From Calliopum simillimum (taxonomy: Eukaryota; Arthropoda; Insecta; Diptera; Lauxaniidae), in NCBI GenBank assembly GCA_951812925.1, contig OX638370.1, positions 96,486,897-96,550,896 on the forward strand: a stretch of 64,000 nucleotides of DNA, in the 5' to 3' direction. The notes beneath the pieces are model-generated. The model made no database searches. It saw only the letters and a list, made by a program, of their open reading frames with translations, and was not told where the DNA came from. Of this stretch, positions 44,950-56,869 are shown piece after piece. The translations under genes were made by a program, and so were the position numbers. Each line of letters begins with the position of its first letter. Position 1 is the stretch's first letter.

Positions 44950-46690
44950 GTGATGCCAACTCAATATTTTCAATATTTTTGGACTTTTAACATGTTTTTC
45001 AATATTTTTCAATTCTTTTTGACTTTTTTCGATATTCTGGATGTTTTTCGAAACACTTGGACTTTGACTGATTTCTTCGATGTACATATTTCACTATTTT
45101 TCGAAACTTTTGATTTTGTTTCGATATATTGGATGTTTTGTTTTTAGACTTTTACCGATTTCTTTAATGTGTTTCAATATTTTTCAAAACTTTTGGGCTT
45201 TTACCGATATATGGGATGTTTTTCGATTTTTTTTTTGTAATTTTACCGATATTTTGGATGTTTTTCGATAAACTTAGACTTTTGCCGATTTTTTCGATGT
45301 GTTTCAATATTTTTCAAAACTTTCGGACTTTTACCGATATATATGATATTTTCCGATTTCTATTTTGTAATTTTACCGATATTTTGGATGTTTTTCGATA
45401 AACTTAGACTTTTTTCCGATGTCTTCGATGAGTTTCAATATCTTTCAAAACTTTCGGACTTTTACCGATATATAGGATGTTTTTCGACATTTTTGGACTT
45501 TAACCGATATTTTGGATGTTTTTCTATGAACTTGGACTTTACCGATTTCTTCGTTGTGTTTCAATATTTTCCGAAACTTTTGGACCCTTCTCGATATATT
45601 GAATATTTTTCGATATATGTATTTGGACTGTCACCGATTTCTTCAATGTTTTCCAATAACTTTGGACTTTTACCGATATGTAGTTTTTCTACATTTTTGG
45701 ACTTTTACCGATATTTTGTAAGTTTTTCGTTAAACTTCTTTCGACATATGTATTGGATGTTTTTCGATATATGTATTTGAACTGTTACCAATATATAGGA
45801 TGTTTTTTGATAAACTTGGACTTTATCCGATTTCTTCGATGTGTTTCAATGTTTTTCGGAACTTTTCGAAAAAAAATTAATTTGTTTAGAAAAATGTCAT
45901 TTTTTTTTATAAACAATTACTTGCATCGATTTGTAATATCCTTCATTCGATAGCTGAGAAAAAAGCATACATTTCATCATGTTTTGATACATTGTTAATT
46001 AGATATTTCTTTTGCATATTAGCAAGTATAAAGAGGAACTTTTTTTGAACTTGAAAAATTGAAAAGTCATAACTTGAGAAATGTGCATATCCTGACGAAA
46101 AGAAAAAATACGTGTCCTTTATTTTGAGTCAAAAAATGCGAAAAAAAAATAATTCGGGTCAAAAAAAATTTTTGAATGAAAATCCTCCGTGGAACGACCC
46201 ATATAGTATTTATTGATTTGAATCGTTCGCATAGAAGAACTTAGTCTTTAGCATGCCACTTATCATAATAATAACAATCAAGTATTATTATTATTTTTTC
46301 TTCGATGTTTTCCAATACCATTGGACTTTAACCGATTTTAGGATGTTTTTCGAAATTTTTGGACCTTTACCGATATTTTAGAATTTTCAATATTTTCGAA
46401 ACTTTTGGACATTTTCCGATATTTTGGATATTTTGGATGTTTTTCGTTATATTTGGACTTTTAACTATACTTTAGATGTTCTTCTATACTTTTAGACTTT
46501 TGCCAATATTTTAGATGTTTTTCGATACATTTGGGCTTTAACCGATTTCTTCGGTGTATTTCGATACTTTTGGACATTTACCGATATTTTGGACGTTTTT
46601 CCATAAACTTGAACTCTTACCGATTTCTTCAATGTATTTTTTAATATTTTGCGATACTTTTGGAATTTTACCGATAAAATTAATATATCG
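44950..46690 (+). repeat. Large degenerate minisatellite
   Basis: About 1.7 kb of repeats built from GGACTTTTACCGATAT, TTGGATGTTTTTCGATA and CGATTTCTTCGATGTGTTTCAATATTTTTC, with a basic period near 65 bp and a higher period near 130 bp. About 300 bp (45890-46290) without clear units separates two blocks. The same repeat is present in opposite orientation at 31160-31800. The Phe/Asp-rich open frames across it are repeat artefacts. Confidence 0.85.
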
Positions 46691-46829
46691 GAGCATCTGT
46701 TTGCGGCACATTGTTTTAAAAATAAAAAAAAGTTTTCGTTATCAGCTTTTTTGTGCAATCTGGCTTTTTATTAAAACCCGTTCAACGCCGGATAAAACAG
46801 CTAGTTTAATATAAATTAGGTCAAATTTT

Positions 46830-47110
46830 GACCATTGGGCGATTCTAAGTAGTGTAGATAAAAGTATGGATATTAAAGAAATAAAACAGGAAAAATGGAG
46901 GGTGGTTTATCTTTTAAAAGATATTATTTATTCTTAAAATTCTGACACCATGGAAAATCATGAATTTTGAAGGATGTCTTATATGGATTATCCATTCAAA
47001 AATTTTCATTTACTCTATCCAAAGCATAACGCATACATTTACAAATATCAAGAAATTTCAGTGTATAGTGTTTGTTAAATGATACTTTGAACAACAAAAA
47101 AACATGAAAT
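46830..47110 (+). repeat. Upstream flank of nuclease gene N2 (duplicated segment, first part)
   Basis: Shared with 61140-61440 and 51716-51905 (GGAAAAATGGAGGGTGGT, GATGTCTT-TGGATTATCCATTCAA, TTTTCATTTACTCTATCCAAAGCATAA). It is cut by the hairpin at 47111, and continues at 48859. Confidence 0.75.
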
Positions 47111-48858
47111 GTGGAACAAAATTTGGTCGTTAAAAGTTTACTCGGATCTGACGCTGCGGGATGAAAATATAGGCAAAAATAAAAGACCATTTGGCTCAGT
47201 TTGTTCAAGTTGGCTCTAGTTTTCGAGAAAAGGCCGTTTGAATTTTGCACTTTTAACTATAAGGTTTTTTCAATATATCTCGTAAGTTAACTGAGTTTTA
47301 TTGCATTTGGTGGTGGATTTTTGTTCGTCTCGTTCATATCTACTCTTTCACTACCAAATCAGTCTTTTTGGATGCACTTTTGGCAAGTAAGAGCACAAAA
47401 TTCCCAAAAAAGTGATATTTTTCGCCTTTTATGACATTCGGCTCAATAGAAATCACCCGAGTGGTGGATTTATGCCTTTTAACCTATAGCCGAGATCCAT
47501 ACAAACACTTTGATATGTTATATGTTTCATATGGGCAAAAATATCTCAAGTGAGCCACCTAAGAAATTAAACGTAAAAAAGGCTTTAACAAAATTATGTT
47601 TTGTAGCAACTAGTAAAGATTTTGTAATTTTTGGTGTTTTTGTTTTGTAAACAAATGTTTCATTTATTATTGAAAATCCCTATTTCAAATAGGTACATAA
47701 AAATAAAGCAACTTCTCCGCCTCTGAGAAAACTATAAAAAATATGTAAGTACTCTCCACTTATCAAGAAACTATATTCCAGAAATATCTCAAGTGAGCCA
47801 TCTAAGAAGTGCAAGTCTTTTTTCAGCATCAGAGAAAAACAAGGCATCCTACGAAAAAAGTGTATATGGTATAAAATGCTTAGAATTAGCTAAGGAATAT
47901 GTGTAAATTTTTTTTCAGAATTTTCTGAGACATTTTATAATTTTTCAAAATGTCCGAAAAAAAAAATTTGATATGTTCCTAAGAACTCACACATATTCCT
48001 TAGCTAATTCTAAGCATTTTATACCATATACACTTTTTTCGTAGGATGCCTTGTTTTTCTCTGATGCTGAAAAAAGACTTGCACGACGTCACTATATTGT
48101 AAATAACTTTTGAACAAATATCGATTACCCCAATTTTTTTTCTATGATATAGTTTCTTGACAAGTGAAGAGTGCCCACATATTTTTTATAGTTTTCTCAG
48201 AGGCGGAGAAGTTGCTTTATTTTTATGTACCTATTTGAAATAGGGATTTTCAATAATAAATGAAACATTTTTTTACAAAACAAAAACACCATTTTAATTC
48301 CCGACCTATGCTAAATATCTCTAAAAAAAAAACATTTTACAAAATCTTTACTAGTTGTTACAAAACATAATTTTGTTAAAGCCTTTTTTACGTTTAATTT
48401 CTTAGATGGCTCACTTGAGATATTTTTGCCCATATGAAACATATAACATATCAAAGTGTTTGTATGGATCTCGGCTATAGGTTAAAAGGCATAAATCCAC
48501 CACTCGGGTGATTTCTATTGAGCCGAATGTCATAAAAGGCGAAAAATCTCACTTTTTTGGGAATTTTGTGCTCTTACTTGCCAAAAATGCATCCAAAAGG
48601 ACTGATTTGGTAGTGAAAGAGTAGATATGAACGAGACGAACAAAAATCCACCACCAAATGCAATAAAACTCAGTTAACTTACGAGATATATTGAAAAAAC
48701 CTTATAGTTCAAGGTGCAAAATTCAAACGGCATTTTCTCGAAAACTAGAGCCAACTTGAACAAACTGAGCCAAATGGTCTTTTATTTTGGCCTATATTTT
48801 CATCCCGCAGCGTCAGATCGAAGTAAACTTTTGGTGACCAAATTTTGTTCCACAGTGT
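47111..48858. repeat. 1.75 kb hairpin element upstream of N2
   Basis: Arms of about 0.85 kb are inverted copies (for example TTAGAATTAGCTAAGGAATAT against ATATTCCTTAGCTAATTCTAA; the centre is near 47955). The right end reads TTTTGTTCCACAGTGT and the left end GTGGAACAAAA, slightly shortened. The flanks GAAAT and TATATGAATG are continuous near 61431-61450, an empty site in the N3 flank, so the insertion is specific to this copy. Confidence 0.85.
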
Positions 48859-49041
48859 TATATGAATGAAAAATTGATAGTGAACTTAGAATTCTGCAAC
48901 ATAAGGTTATCTATATATTATTTAATCGGAAAATACGAAAAATGTAAATTTTCTAAATAGGGAAAACCCTTAACTCTGATATTCCGCATTTAAAATTAAT
49001 TATATCACTATCATCAGCAGCAATGCATCTCTCTATTTGAG

Positions 49042-49049
49042 TATAAATA
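49042..49049 (+). promoter_or_regulatory. TATA box of nuclease gene N2
   Basis: TATAAATA at the same distance from the ATG (97 bp) as in N1 and N3, inside nearly identical sequence. Confidence 0.75.
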
Positions 49050-49138
49050 ATTTCATCTTCTTAGTGTCTCGAACGGTTTCAGCTTGAATACTGTTGCATT
49101 CATTGTTCAAATACACTTCAAGCTTAACTAAAGCAAAA

Positions 49139-50509
49139 ATGTATTTTCTAGTGTTTTTCATACTGTCGTTAACATTTTATCCCTTCGGTAACTTAAGAAA
49201 TGAAATTGTATATTTCTACATTAGAAAAATATATTAATTTATCAAAATTTCTCCTGTTTATAGCAAAATGTGATTGTCTAGTGGATCCTACTTTTATCAG
49301 GGGTAAAAACTATGCTTTCTTTGCTAACAACATCCTGAAGAGAACACCTTATGTACGTGAAGGCGCCACATTAGAATTGGTATGCGATCAACATATCCAT
49401 CAAAGTGATTGCATAAGTGGTACTTTTGTACCAGATTTGCCAGCTGCCGATTGCTCAAAGAAACCATTAAAAACTACCATCGTAAGAACCCAGGATCTAG
49501 CATGTACTGCGCCAGCAAATTTATATAGAGTCGGTTATACGCATAGACAACGTTTTACTGAACTTTATCGTTCATGCTACAATCGACAAACAATGCAAGT
49601 AATTTATGTTCAAAATCAAGTAAATAATGTGCATTTTGTTGGTAAGTTATAACACTCAAAAAAAAAAAAATAAAAATAAAAATAAAAAATATAAAATAAA
49701 AAATTGATCACAGTTAGAGTTTGTCAATCATATTTAATTTTTATCTTACAGATGGAAAACGTCAAGGAAAACGTCCAGATAAACTAAGTTTTACAGCCGA
49801 TGAAATACTTACGCCACTTGAAGAAAGTTCATTTGCACAAATAAATATTTTTCCACTTTTCAATGAACTGCTGGGACCTAATCAAGACTACATCACACAA
49901 AGAAGAACTCCCAAAGGTGACTTAATAAATGAAAACAGCATAGATCGTGGTCATATGGCACCAGCCAGTGATTTTCTGTTTCATACAAATAAAGCGGCTA
50001 CCTTTAAGCTCATCAATGTGGTACCACAATTTGCAGCTATAAATAAAAACAATTGGGTTCTGGTTGAAGACTTTGCAAGTAAAATATTTCCCAATAATCA
50101 AAATGTAAATAATATAAAAACCGGATCTTTTGGTATACTCGAATTGCCACATTCTCAACCACCTCATAGAATGGTAAAGATGTTTTTGTTGCCAGACAGA
50201 AGTCTAAATCCTAGGCCACAACACAAAAACCCAATACCAAAATATATTTATAAAATAATTAACTCAGCTGTTGCATTTGTGAGCTATAATAATCCATGGG
50301 CGGTAAGGTTACCAAATGATTTGCCATGTCAACCAATAACTTGCCCAAATATAATACCACCAGACACCAAGAGGCCACGATCCTTGACCAATTTCAGAGA
50401 AGGATATATTTTTTGCTGTGGAGTAAATGAGCTCGAAATATTCCTGACGCAGGAAGAGATGAAAAGACGACGTCGATTACAAAGGATTAACAGTTTTTCA
50501 CAGGGTTAA
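49139..50509 (+). CDS. Secreted DNA/RNA non-specific endonuclease N2 (3 exons, 394 aa)
   Basis: Exons 49139-49187, 49264-49641 and 49752-50509. The intron 1 donor is GTAACT rather than GTAAGT, a change shared with N3. The signal-peptide exon is identical in protein to N1. DRGH lies at 207-210 (His210 the general base) and is followed by INVVPQF, NKNNW and a Glu, so the active site is complete. Compared with N1 it has several extra residues at the start of exon 3 (KRQGKRPDKLS) and many charge-changing substitutions in exon 2, while the core is well kept. Both are therefore likely active but diverging. It is the second of three tandem copies. Confidence 0.92.
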
Positions 50510-51715
50510 AGTTTTTAGTTTTTAAAAAGTGACTTAGCTCAGTCATTAAATTATTGTATAAAATTTTTAATTATTTTATTTATTTATTTCATATATAACT
50601 TACAATTTAAATTACAAGTTAAATCTTATATATACTCCATATATATACAGCTATAGCAACAAAGGCCTTAAGCTTACAAACATTAACTGTTTTGATTTAT
50701 ATAGGTATCAATAAGGTTTATTAACACTTTAAATTTATATTCATGAGATTTAAACGTATTTACAAAAATTAAGTTATATCCGTAAGTACTTAAATGAGGT
50801 GAAATATATTGCAGCATTTGAGAAACCATACTATCTTTCTAATATTCTGTGTACATATTTGGAGTTGTTAACAAAGTGGAGGGAATAGTAGCTTTATATA
50901 TTGAATTTCTATTATTGCAAAAGTTGTTGCAAGTATTCAAAATATGTTCGACAGTTACATTTATCGCTATTTGAGTTGCAGAATGGACAGAAATTGGTGT
51001 GTTATGTTGGTATGTCCGCGTTCCAGTCTTGTGAATTTTGTCAAGCCCAGTCTATTAAGTGACATGTACAGTTTGTCGATAGAAACTTCACCAACTCACA
51101 TTTTTTGTATTATGACCGTGGGAGCTCTGTAAATTTACAGTTTATTACGTTGAAAAATCATTGAATTAGTTTTTTCCAGTTTCAGTAAAAATAACCCTAT
51201 AAAAAAGTTAGCTTACAATACATACAGTTAAAAGTGTTTTACAACGGTTTAATAACACAGGCCTGCAAATTCGACACTTTTTTTCCTCTCTTGATTTTTG
51301 GTGGCTTGAGACCTCCTAATCACGAATCTGAACTTGGTTTCTTTCCATCACGTCAGAATTTTGAGATATTCCAGTTATCATAATCTCAAGAATAATGGAA
51401 GATCGTGTGTTTTTCACTGTTATTTTAAATTTTCTCAAAATTCGGACGAACAATTCTGTAAACGGATTTGAGAAATTAAAGATATAAGTACTTAGTTTAA
51501 AGAAAAAGATATGGGCTATTTAATGTCGTTGACAAAAATGTAAAGCATTAGTCTTTAGGGATACGCCATATGTCTGGAAATAGCATTTTCTGCACTTTAA
51601 ATCAACGATTATTCGGACCTTAGACGTGACAGGAAAAAACAGTTGCCAGATTCGGAAAAAGCAAACCTGAATTAATCAAAAAAAGTTATCAAGATCAAAT
51701 TCAGATTTTTATATT
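50510..51715. other. Downstream flank of N2
   Basis: About 50510-50870 parallels the downstream flank of N1, including AATGAGGTGAAATATATTGC at 50794, which also occurs at 40511. The rest shows no recognised gene or element. A 62-codon open frame at 50944-51132 has no visible relative. Confidence 0.45.
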
Positions 51716-51905
51716 GCACAGTTTAATAAAATGGATATTAAAGGAACAAAACCGGAAAAATTAAGGGTGGTATATTTTTTAAAAGATATCATTTATTCTG
51801 AAAATTCGGACATCATGGGAATTCATGAATTTTGAATGATGTCTTTTATGGATTATCCATTCAACAATTTTCATTTACTCTATCCAAAGCATAATGTATA
51901 CTAGG
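51716..51905 (+). repeat. Fourth, truncated copy of the nuclease upstream segment
   Basis: The sequence from AAATGGATATTAAAGG to CTCTATCCAAAGCATAATG matches 46860-47030 and 61195-61365. It breaks off at about 51905, where TAGGGTGGAGCG begins and no nuclease gene follows. This points to a former extra unit, or a partial duplication, whose gene is gone. Confidence 0.7.
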
Positions 51906-52034
51906 GTGGAGCGCTGCTCTATGGAGATTTTTTATTTTTACACATTCTAAATGGGCCAACGCGGAAAAATTGCTCCGTCAATCACCTTTTAAAGGTATGT
52001 AGTTTCTTTCTTTCTAGTATCCCGGTTGAGCCAC

Positions 52035-52370
52035 CAATTTATATTTAACAATATTTATTAAAAGTTAATTTAAATGAAATTAAAAGTAAAATGTTTATAT
52101 TCATAGGTTCATAGTTGATTTTTACATTTTTTGATATTAATTAATTTTATACACTTTTATTCCGTCTTGCTGTTTTGAGTGTTTGTCGCCAGCTACTGGC
52201 TTTCGTTCGTTATTTTTGAATCGTCGCTTTCGTTCATTGTGTTTCGTCCATTCAGTGCTGTCTGTTTTTCTTATTTTGAGTAGTGTTGTCCTTTGTTTCT
52301 GTCTTACCCAAATCGTAGGGATTTGTCTTCAGTCTTTAGTCCGTCTAATCATTCTAATCCTACATTCGGC
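52035..52370 (-). other. Possible LTR and primer-binding site (tentative)
   Basis: On the minus strand a segment starting TGTAGGATTAGAATG (near 52367) runs to about 52036, where TGGTGGCTCAACCGGGAT follows. That string has the form of a tRNA-complementary primer-binding site (its complement ends CCA). If so, it would be the LTR of the element whose gag lies to the right. The order gag-LTR-PBS is not that of an intact element, and no second LTR was found. Confidence 0.25.
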
Positions 52371-52623
52371 GATCCTGACCGAGCATTCGACCCGAATGCC
52401 GAATTCTATGTTTCCCACCTGGCTCATATGACCATAAAACTACCTCTTCTACGTCATTCCCTATATACTTCAACTTGGCGGTTATATTATAAGGTATCTC
52501 GGACCGTTCTTCTTTCTTTTAGCTTCTTTCCCTGTCCTGCTATTATTTAGTTCTGTCTCTGTAACTTCTCCCCTAATTTCATAATAATCTTTCTTTTTTA
52601 CTTTCTAATTTTAAATTTTTCAC

Positions 52624-55409
52624 TATCCCTTTCCATTTGTCCTACATATATAAAGTTCGTTAACGGGATCCTTGTATGGTTTCATTCCTTTTAACATCTC
52701 TTCTTCATTACTTGTCTTTTTTATTATTTTGTCGTTTATTTTGGTGCCGTGACATAATCCCCACGAACATAATCCCCATTCACGAATTGGGACATAATCC
52801 CCATTAACGAATTGGGGATATAATCCCCATTAACGAATTGGGGATTATGTCCACCAATAATTCGGACATAGTCCCCATTTCTATAATGGGGATTATGTCC
52901 ACAAGTTTTTCGGACATAATCCCTATAACGATATTTTGTTATTGACAACAGCCGCAGCTCAGGATTTACAACTCCCAAAAATTCCAATACCGTTTCCGCG
53001 GCGGCCTTCAGCCGCTGATCAGTCTATAATATGGTTACCGGACATAATCCCAACGGACATAATCCCCATTTCGTAAATGGGGATTATGTCCGAAAATTTT
53101 TCAGTCATAATCCCCATTTTGGCCATGGGGGTTATGTCCGCAAATTTTTCGGACATAATCCCAATGGGGGTTATGTCCGAAAAATTTAATTAAGATTGAA
53201 CAAAATTTTTGCAATAATCCATTTCAAAAATTTATATATTGTTGGATGTTATAGACTGATCCGCGGCCGAAGGCCGCCGCGAAGCCGGTGTTTGATTTTT
53301 GGGAGTTGTAAATCCTGAGCTGCGGCCGCAGGCCGCCCTCTTACCCCTACTCTTATGAAAAATTGCTGTGGCTAGCAAACTAGGTGTTGGATATATTACA
53401 GACTGATTCGCCGCGAAGCCGGTGTTGACTTTTTGGGAGTTTTAAATCCTGAGCTGCTTCTGTTGTCAATAATAAAACATTGTTATGGGGACTATGTCCG
53501 TTTTTTCCTGGGGATTATGTCCGAAACACTTGCGGACATAATCCCCATTGAAAAAATGGGGATTATGTCCGAATAACTTGCGGACATAATCCCCATTCAC
53601 GATATGGGGATTATGTCCGTGGGGATTATGTCACGGCACCCTATAATATATCAAACAGCTAGTTTGCTTGCCACAGTAATTTTACATAAGAGTAGGGGTA
53701 AGTGGGCGGCCTGCGGCCGCAGCTCAGGATTTAAAACTTGCCACAGATCAGTCTATAACGTCCAACACTATATAAATTTTTTGAATGGATTATTGCAAAA
53801 ATTTTGTTCAATCTTAATTAAATTTTTCGGACATAACCCCTATTGGAATTATGTCGGAAAAATTTGCGGACATAACCCCCATGACCGAAATGGGGATTAT
53901 GTTCGTTGGGATTATGTCCGGTAACCGTTTATTTTCTTTAATTCGCTGCCTAAGTTTTCTTTACTTTTTGAAATTTCCAACTGATTCGTAATCTCTGTAC
54001 ATGACGTACTTATCGGAAACCCGTGTACAGGAATTTTTCGGCTCAAAACCATTTTTGTTTCTTCTTCATGTGGCCCACGGTCCACCACTTCTTTACCATT
54101 TTTCTTCGGTTCAAATATTGTCAACTCTTTAACCATGAATTTCTCATGAGTTTGAAATTCATAATCTTTGGCTAGACATGAAACTTTAGAGTCACTCAAC
54201 AAGTCGTTTTTATTTTTTGTTGGCATGCGCTCTTCCTCTTTAAATTCTATTTTTTCGTTACTACCTATTTTGTTGACTTTCTCCTCCTTATCAATGTCTT
54301 CATCGGATGATCTTATATTGCGATAAAATTCAACGTCAGAAGCTAAACACAAAACCTCAAATTCACTAAACAAGTCTTTCTTGATTTCATGACTTACAGC
54401 ACTATCGTTTTCCTTAAATTCTTCGTAAATAATATCTTTCTCGTTGGGATTAATTGTATTTATGCGGCTTTGTTTCGATTCATTTCCTTGGTTTTCCTTT
54501 TCTGCCTCATTATTTTCATCGCACTGATAAGAATAGTGCCCCTTATGCCTACACTTAAAGCAAACTAATTTTTTTACTCTAAAATTATCTTCAAAATAAC
54601 ATTTGTTTCCGTTTTCATAACACGTTTTCCTATTTTCAATTTTCTGAATACGTTCGCTTAATTTAGTGCCTGAAAATTTCTGTGAATCCGAACGATTTGA
54701 AGATCCGTACGGTTCCCTAATTTTGTTATAAACACGAATTTGCTCTTTTAGATCTTTTATGGTCCTAGCCTGATATAAGACTGTTTTATTCGACCTACTG
54801 TCCGGAATGCCTTCCACAAAGTAGTCAATAATGCTAGCCACGTCAAGTTCTATTGGCTTTCCCATTTCTATTAAAACATACAAATATTCAAGCAAACTCT
54901 TCCGACACATACAATTTTGCACCAAACTCCTCTATCAAAATATTCTTTAGTGCATTCCAACCTCTAACACCGTTTAGTCCCCTAAGAAACAACTTGGCAG
55001 AACCTTGCACCAGCTGTTTTGTGTATACATATTTTTGTAGGTCATTTCAATCAACAGTGTCGGCTATGTCTTCGAATTCTGTAACCCATTGTTTCACATC
55101 GTGAGTTTCGTTGCCTGAAAATGTACTTATACTGTCTTCTATGTCACGTAAGGTAAAGTTATAGTTTTCCACTCTTTCAATTCTTCATAACCTACGATAA
55201 TTTGTTTGCATTGTTCCTGTGGCATCAGCGTACCTTGAAGTTAACGATTCAACGCCGCTTCCACCACTACTTTCTTCTTCATTTAGTCCAAAATGTTCAA
55301 TCAATCTTTTTTGTAATTCTACTTCCTGTCCTGTCGTTCTCAAATTAAATTCTTTTAATTTTTGTCGTAATTCATCTACTCTAAATGCACGTATTTTGTC
55401 AATATCCAT
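52624..55409 (-). pseudogene. LTR-retrotransposon gag, broken and interrupted
   Basis: On the minus strand the protein begins at 55409 with a SAP-like helical N-terminus (RVDELRQKLKEF). It continues near 55140-54930 with a typical gag core broken by a stop and a frame change. From 54925 it is open through a CCHC zinc knuckle (CFKCRHKGHYSYQC, about 54563-54522) and a long acidic and basic tail. The frame is interrupted at 53926 by a 1.2 kb element. On the far side of it (from 52742 leftward) the same frame stays open for about 39 more codons to a stop at 52624. No protease, RT or integrase is present. The gag is degenerate; its group is probably Ty3/gypsy-like but unproven. Confidence 0.75.
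52743..53926. mobile_element. Interleaved palindromic element with 9-bp target duplication
   Basis: GTTTATTTT lies on both sides (52734-52742, 53927-53935). The outer ends are related inverted repeats, GGTGCCGTGACATAATCCCC and GGTTACCGGACATAATCCC. GGACATAATCCCCATT motifs recur many times in both orientations. The body has four arms in order A (52743-53030), B (53031-53401), A' (53402-53642), B' (53643-53926). A pairs with A' (GGTGCCGTGAC against GTCACGGCACC) and B pairs with B' (GGTTACCGG against CCGGTAACC), so the two hairpins interlock. GC-rich GGCGGCC / CCGCGGC segments stand out from the AT-rich surroundings. It is non-coding, and inserted in a gag frame. Confidence 0.8.
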
Positions 55410-55454
55410 TTTACAAATTTTTAAAATGAAAAATCTTCAATTAAATTAAACTTA

Positions 55455-56694
55455 CACACCTCTCCCCACGTGTTTTAAATAAAAAGTGCTTGCACCCAAA
55501 ATGTTTTTTTGGGGAAATATGCGGAATGCCTCTAGGATCAAACATATATAGCTCCTTTTTCAAAGTAAACGGCACTTTTTCAAACCAGGGCCAAAAAACC
55601 CATTTTTTAACACTGTGCTCTATACTAAAATCAAAAAAAAAAGTTTACTAAAACGAATACAAAAAAAGAGTATGCAGAAAGTAACCTGCTTGTCCGTAGA
55701 TTAAAAAACAGTAAACTGAAAAAACCTACAAAATATCGTTTACGAGATATTGCGTTTTTACTTAATTTTTTGTGTTTCTATTAAAAAATTTAATTTTTGC
55801 GTACAAAAAAAATAATGATCAATATATAAAAACCAAAATGGTCAATTCTAATGTGTTTTTTGATGCTTAATCCGAATCTGGTCTTAAAATTGCTCTATCA
55901 CTTCTGATTTTTGAGATATCCCAACCTGAAATTTTGGCATGTACGGTTTTTTACCACTTTTGAAGTTATATAACAGGAGCAGGTAATTGTTTATCATAAA
56001 ATTCGATAGTTTTTAAAAGAACTATTTTTTTTCTTCAAAACTCACTTTGATTTATATCGATATCTTTGTTTTTCTCCGAAATATCCTAGTCTAAAAAAAG
56101 TTCCAAAAATGCACAAAATACGAAATTACCAACATTGGTTGAATTAAAATGAGTTTTAAAGAAAAATAATGAAACTTTTAAAAACCTAATCAAGTTTTAA
56201 GACAAACAATTACCTGGTCTGGTTAGAATATCTCAAAATCCAGAAGTGATAGAGCAATTTTAAGACCAGATTCGGATTTAGCATCAAAAAATACATTAGA
56301 ATTGACTATTTTTGTTTCTAAATATTGATCATTATTTTTTTTGTACGCAAAAACTAAATTTTTTAATAGAAACACAAAGAATTAAGAAAAAACGCAATAT
56401 CTCGTAAACGATATTTTGTAGGGTTTTTCAGTTTACTGTTTTTTAATTTACGGATAAGCAGGTTACTTTCTGCAAACTCTTTTTTTGTATTCGTTTTAGT
56501 AAACTTTGTTTTTTGGTTTTAGTATAGAGCACAGTGTTAAAAAATGGGTTTTTTGGCCCTGGTTTGAAAAAGTGCCGTTCACTTTGAAAAAAAAAACCTA
56601 TATATGTTTGATCCTAGAGGTATTCCGCATATTTCCCCAAAAAAACAATTTGGGTGCAAGCACTTTTTATTTAAAACACGTGGGGAGAGGTGTG
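55455..56694. repeat. 1.24 kb hairpin element upstream of the gag remnant
   Basis: Arms of about 0.6 kb are inverted copies with ends CACACCTCTCCCCACGTG and its complement. The inner part also pairs (for example CAATATATAAAAACCAAAATGG-type sequence with its inverse). It lies just before the gag start on the minus strand, separating the gag from any 5' LTR. A 106-codon open frame in the right arm is not a gene. Confidence 0.85.
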
Positions 56695-56869
56695 ATATGT
56701 GATTATATGAGATCATACTTTTCCCTCCCTTCAAAAACAGGAAAAGGGGGATTTCTCGAAAACGTCTCCGTAGAAAAAAAAAAAGTTATTTTCGGAATCA
56801 GGAATTCATTTTACATAAGAATTTAATAGTGGCAACAAGATCACATTTTTGCTGTAAACTAGTGTAATC

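Noticed and set aside
44770..45953. Long Phe/Asp/Tyr-rich open frames
   Set aside because: They are translations of the minisatellite, whose unit happens to lack stops in some frames.
52035..52370. Confident LTR call
   Set aside because: The gag-LTR-PBS order does not fit an intact element and no matching second LTR was seen, so it is kept only as a tentative feature.
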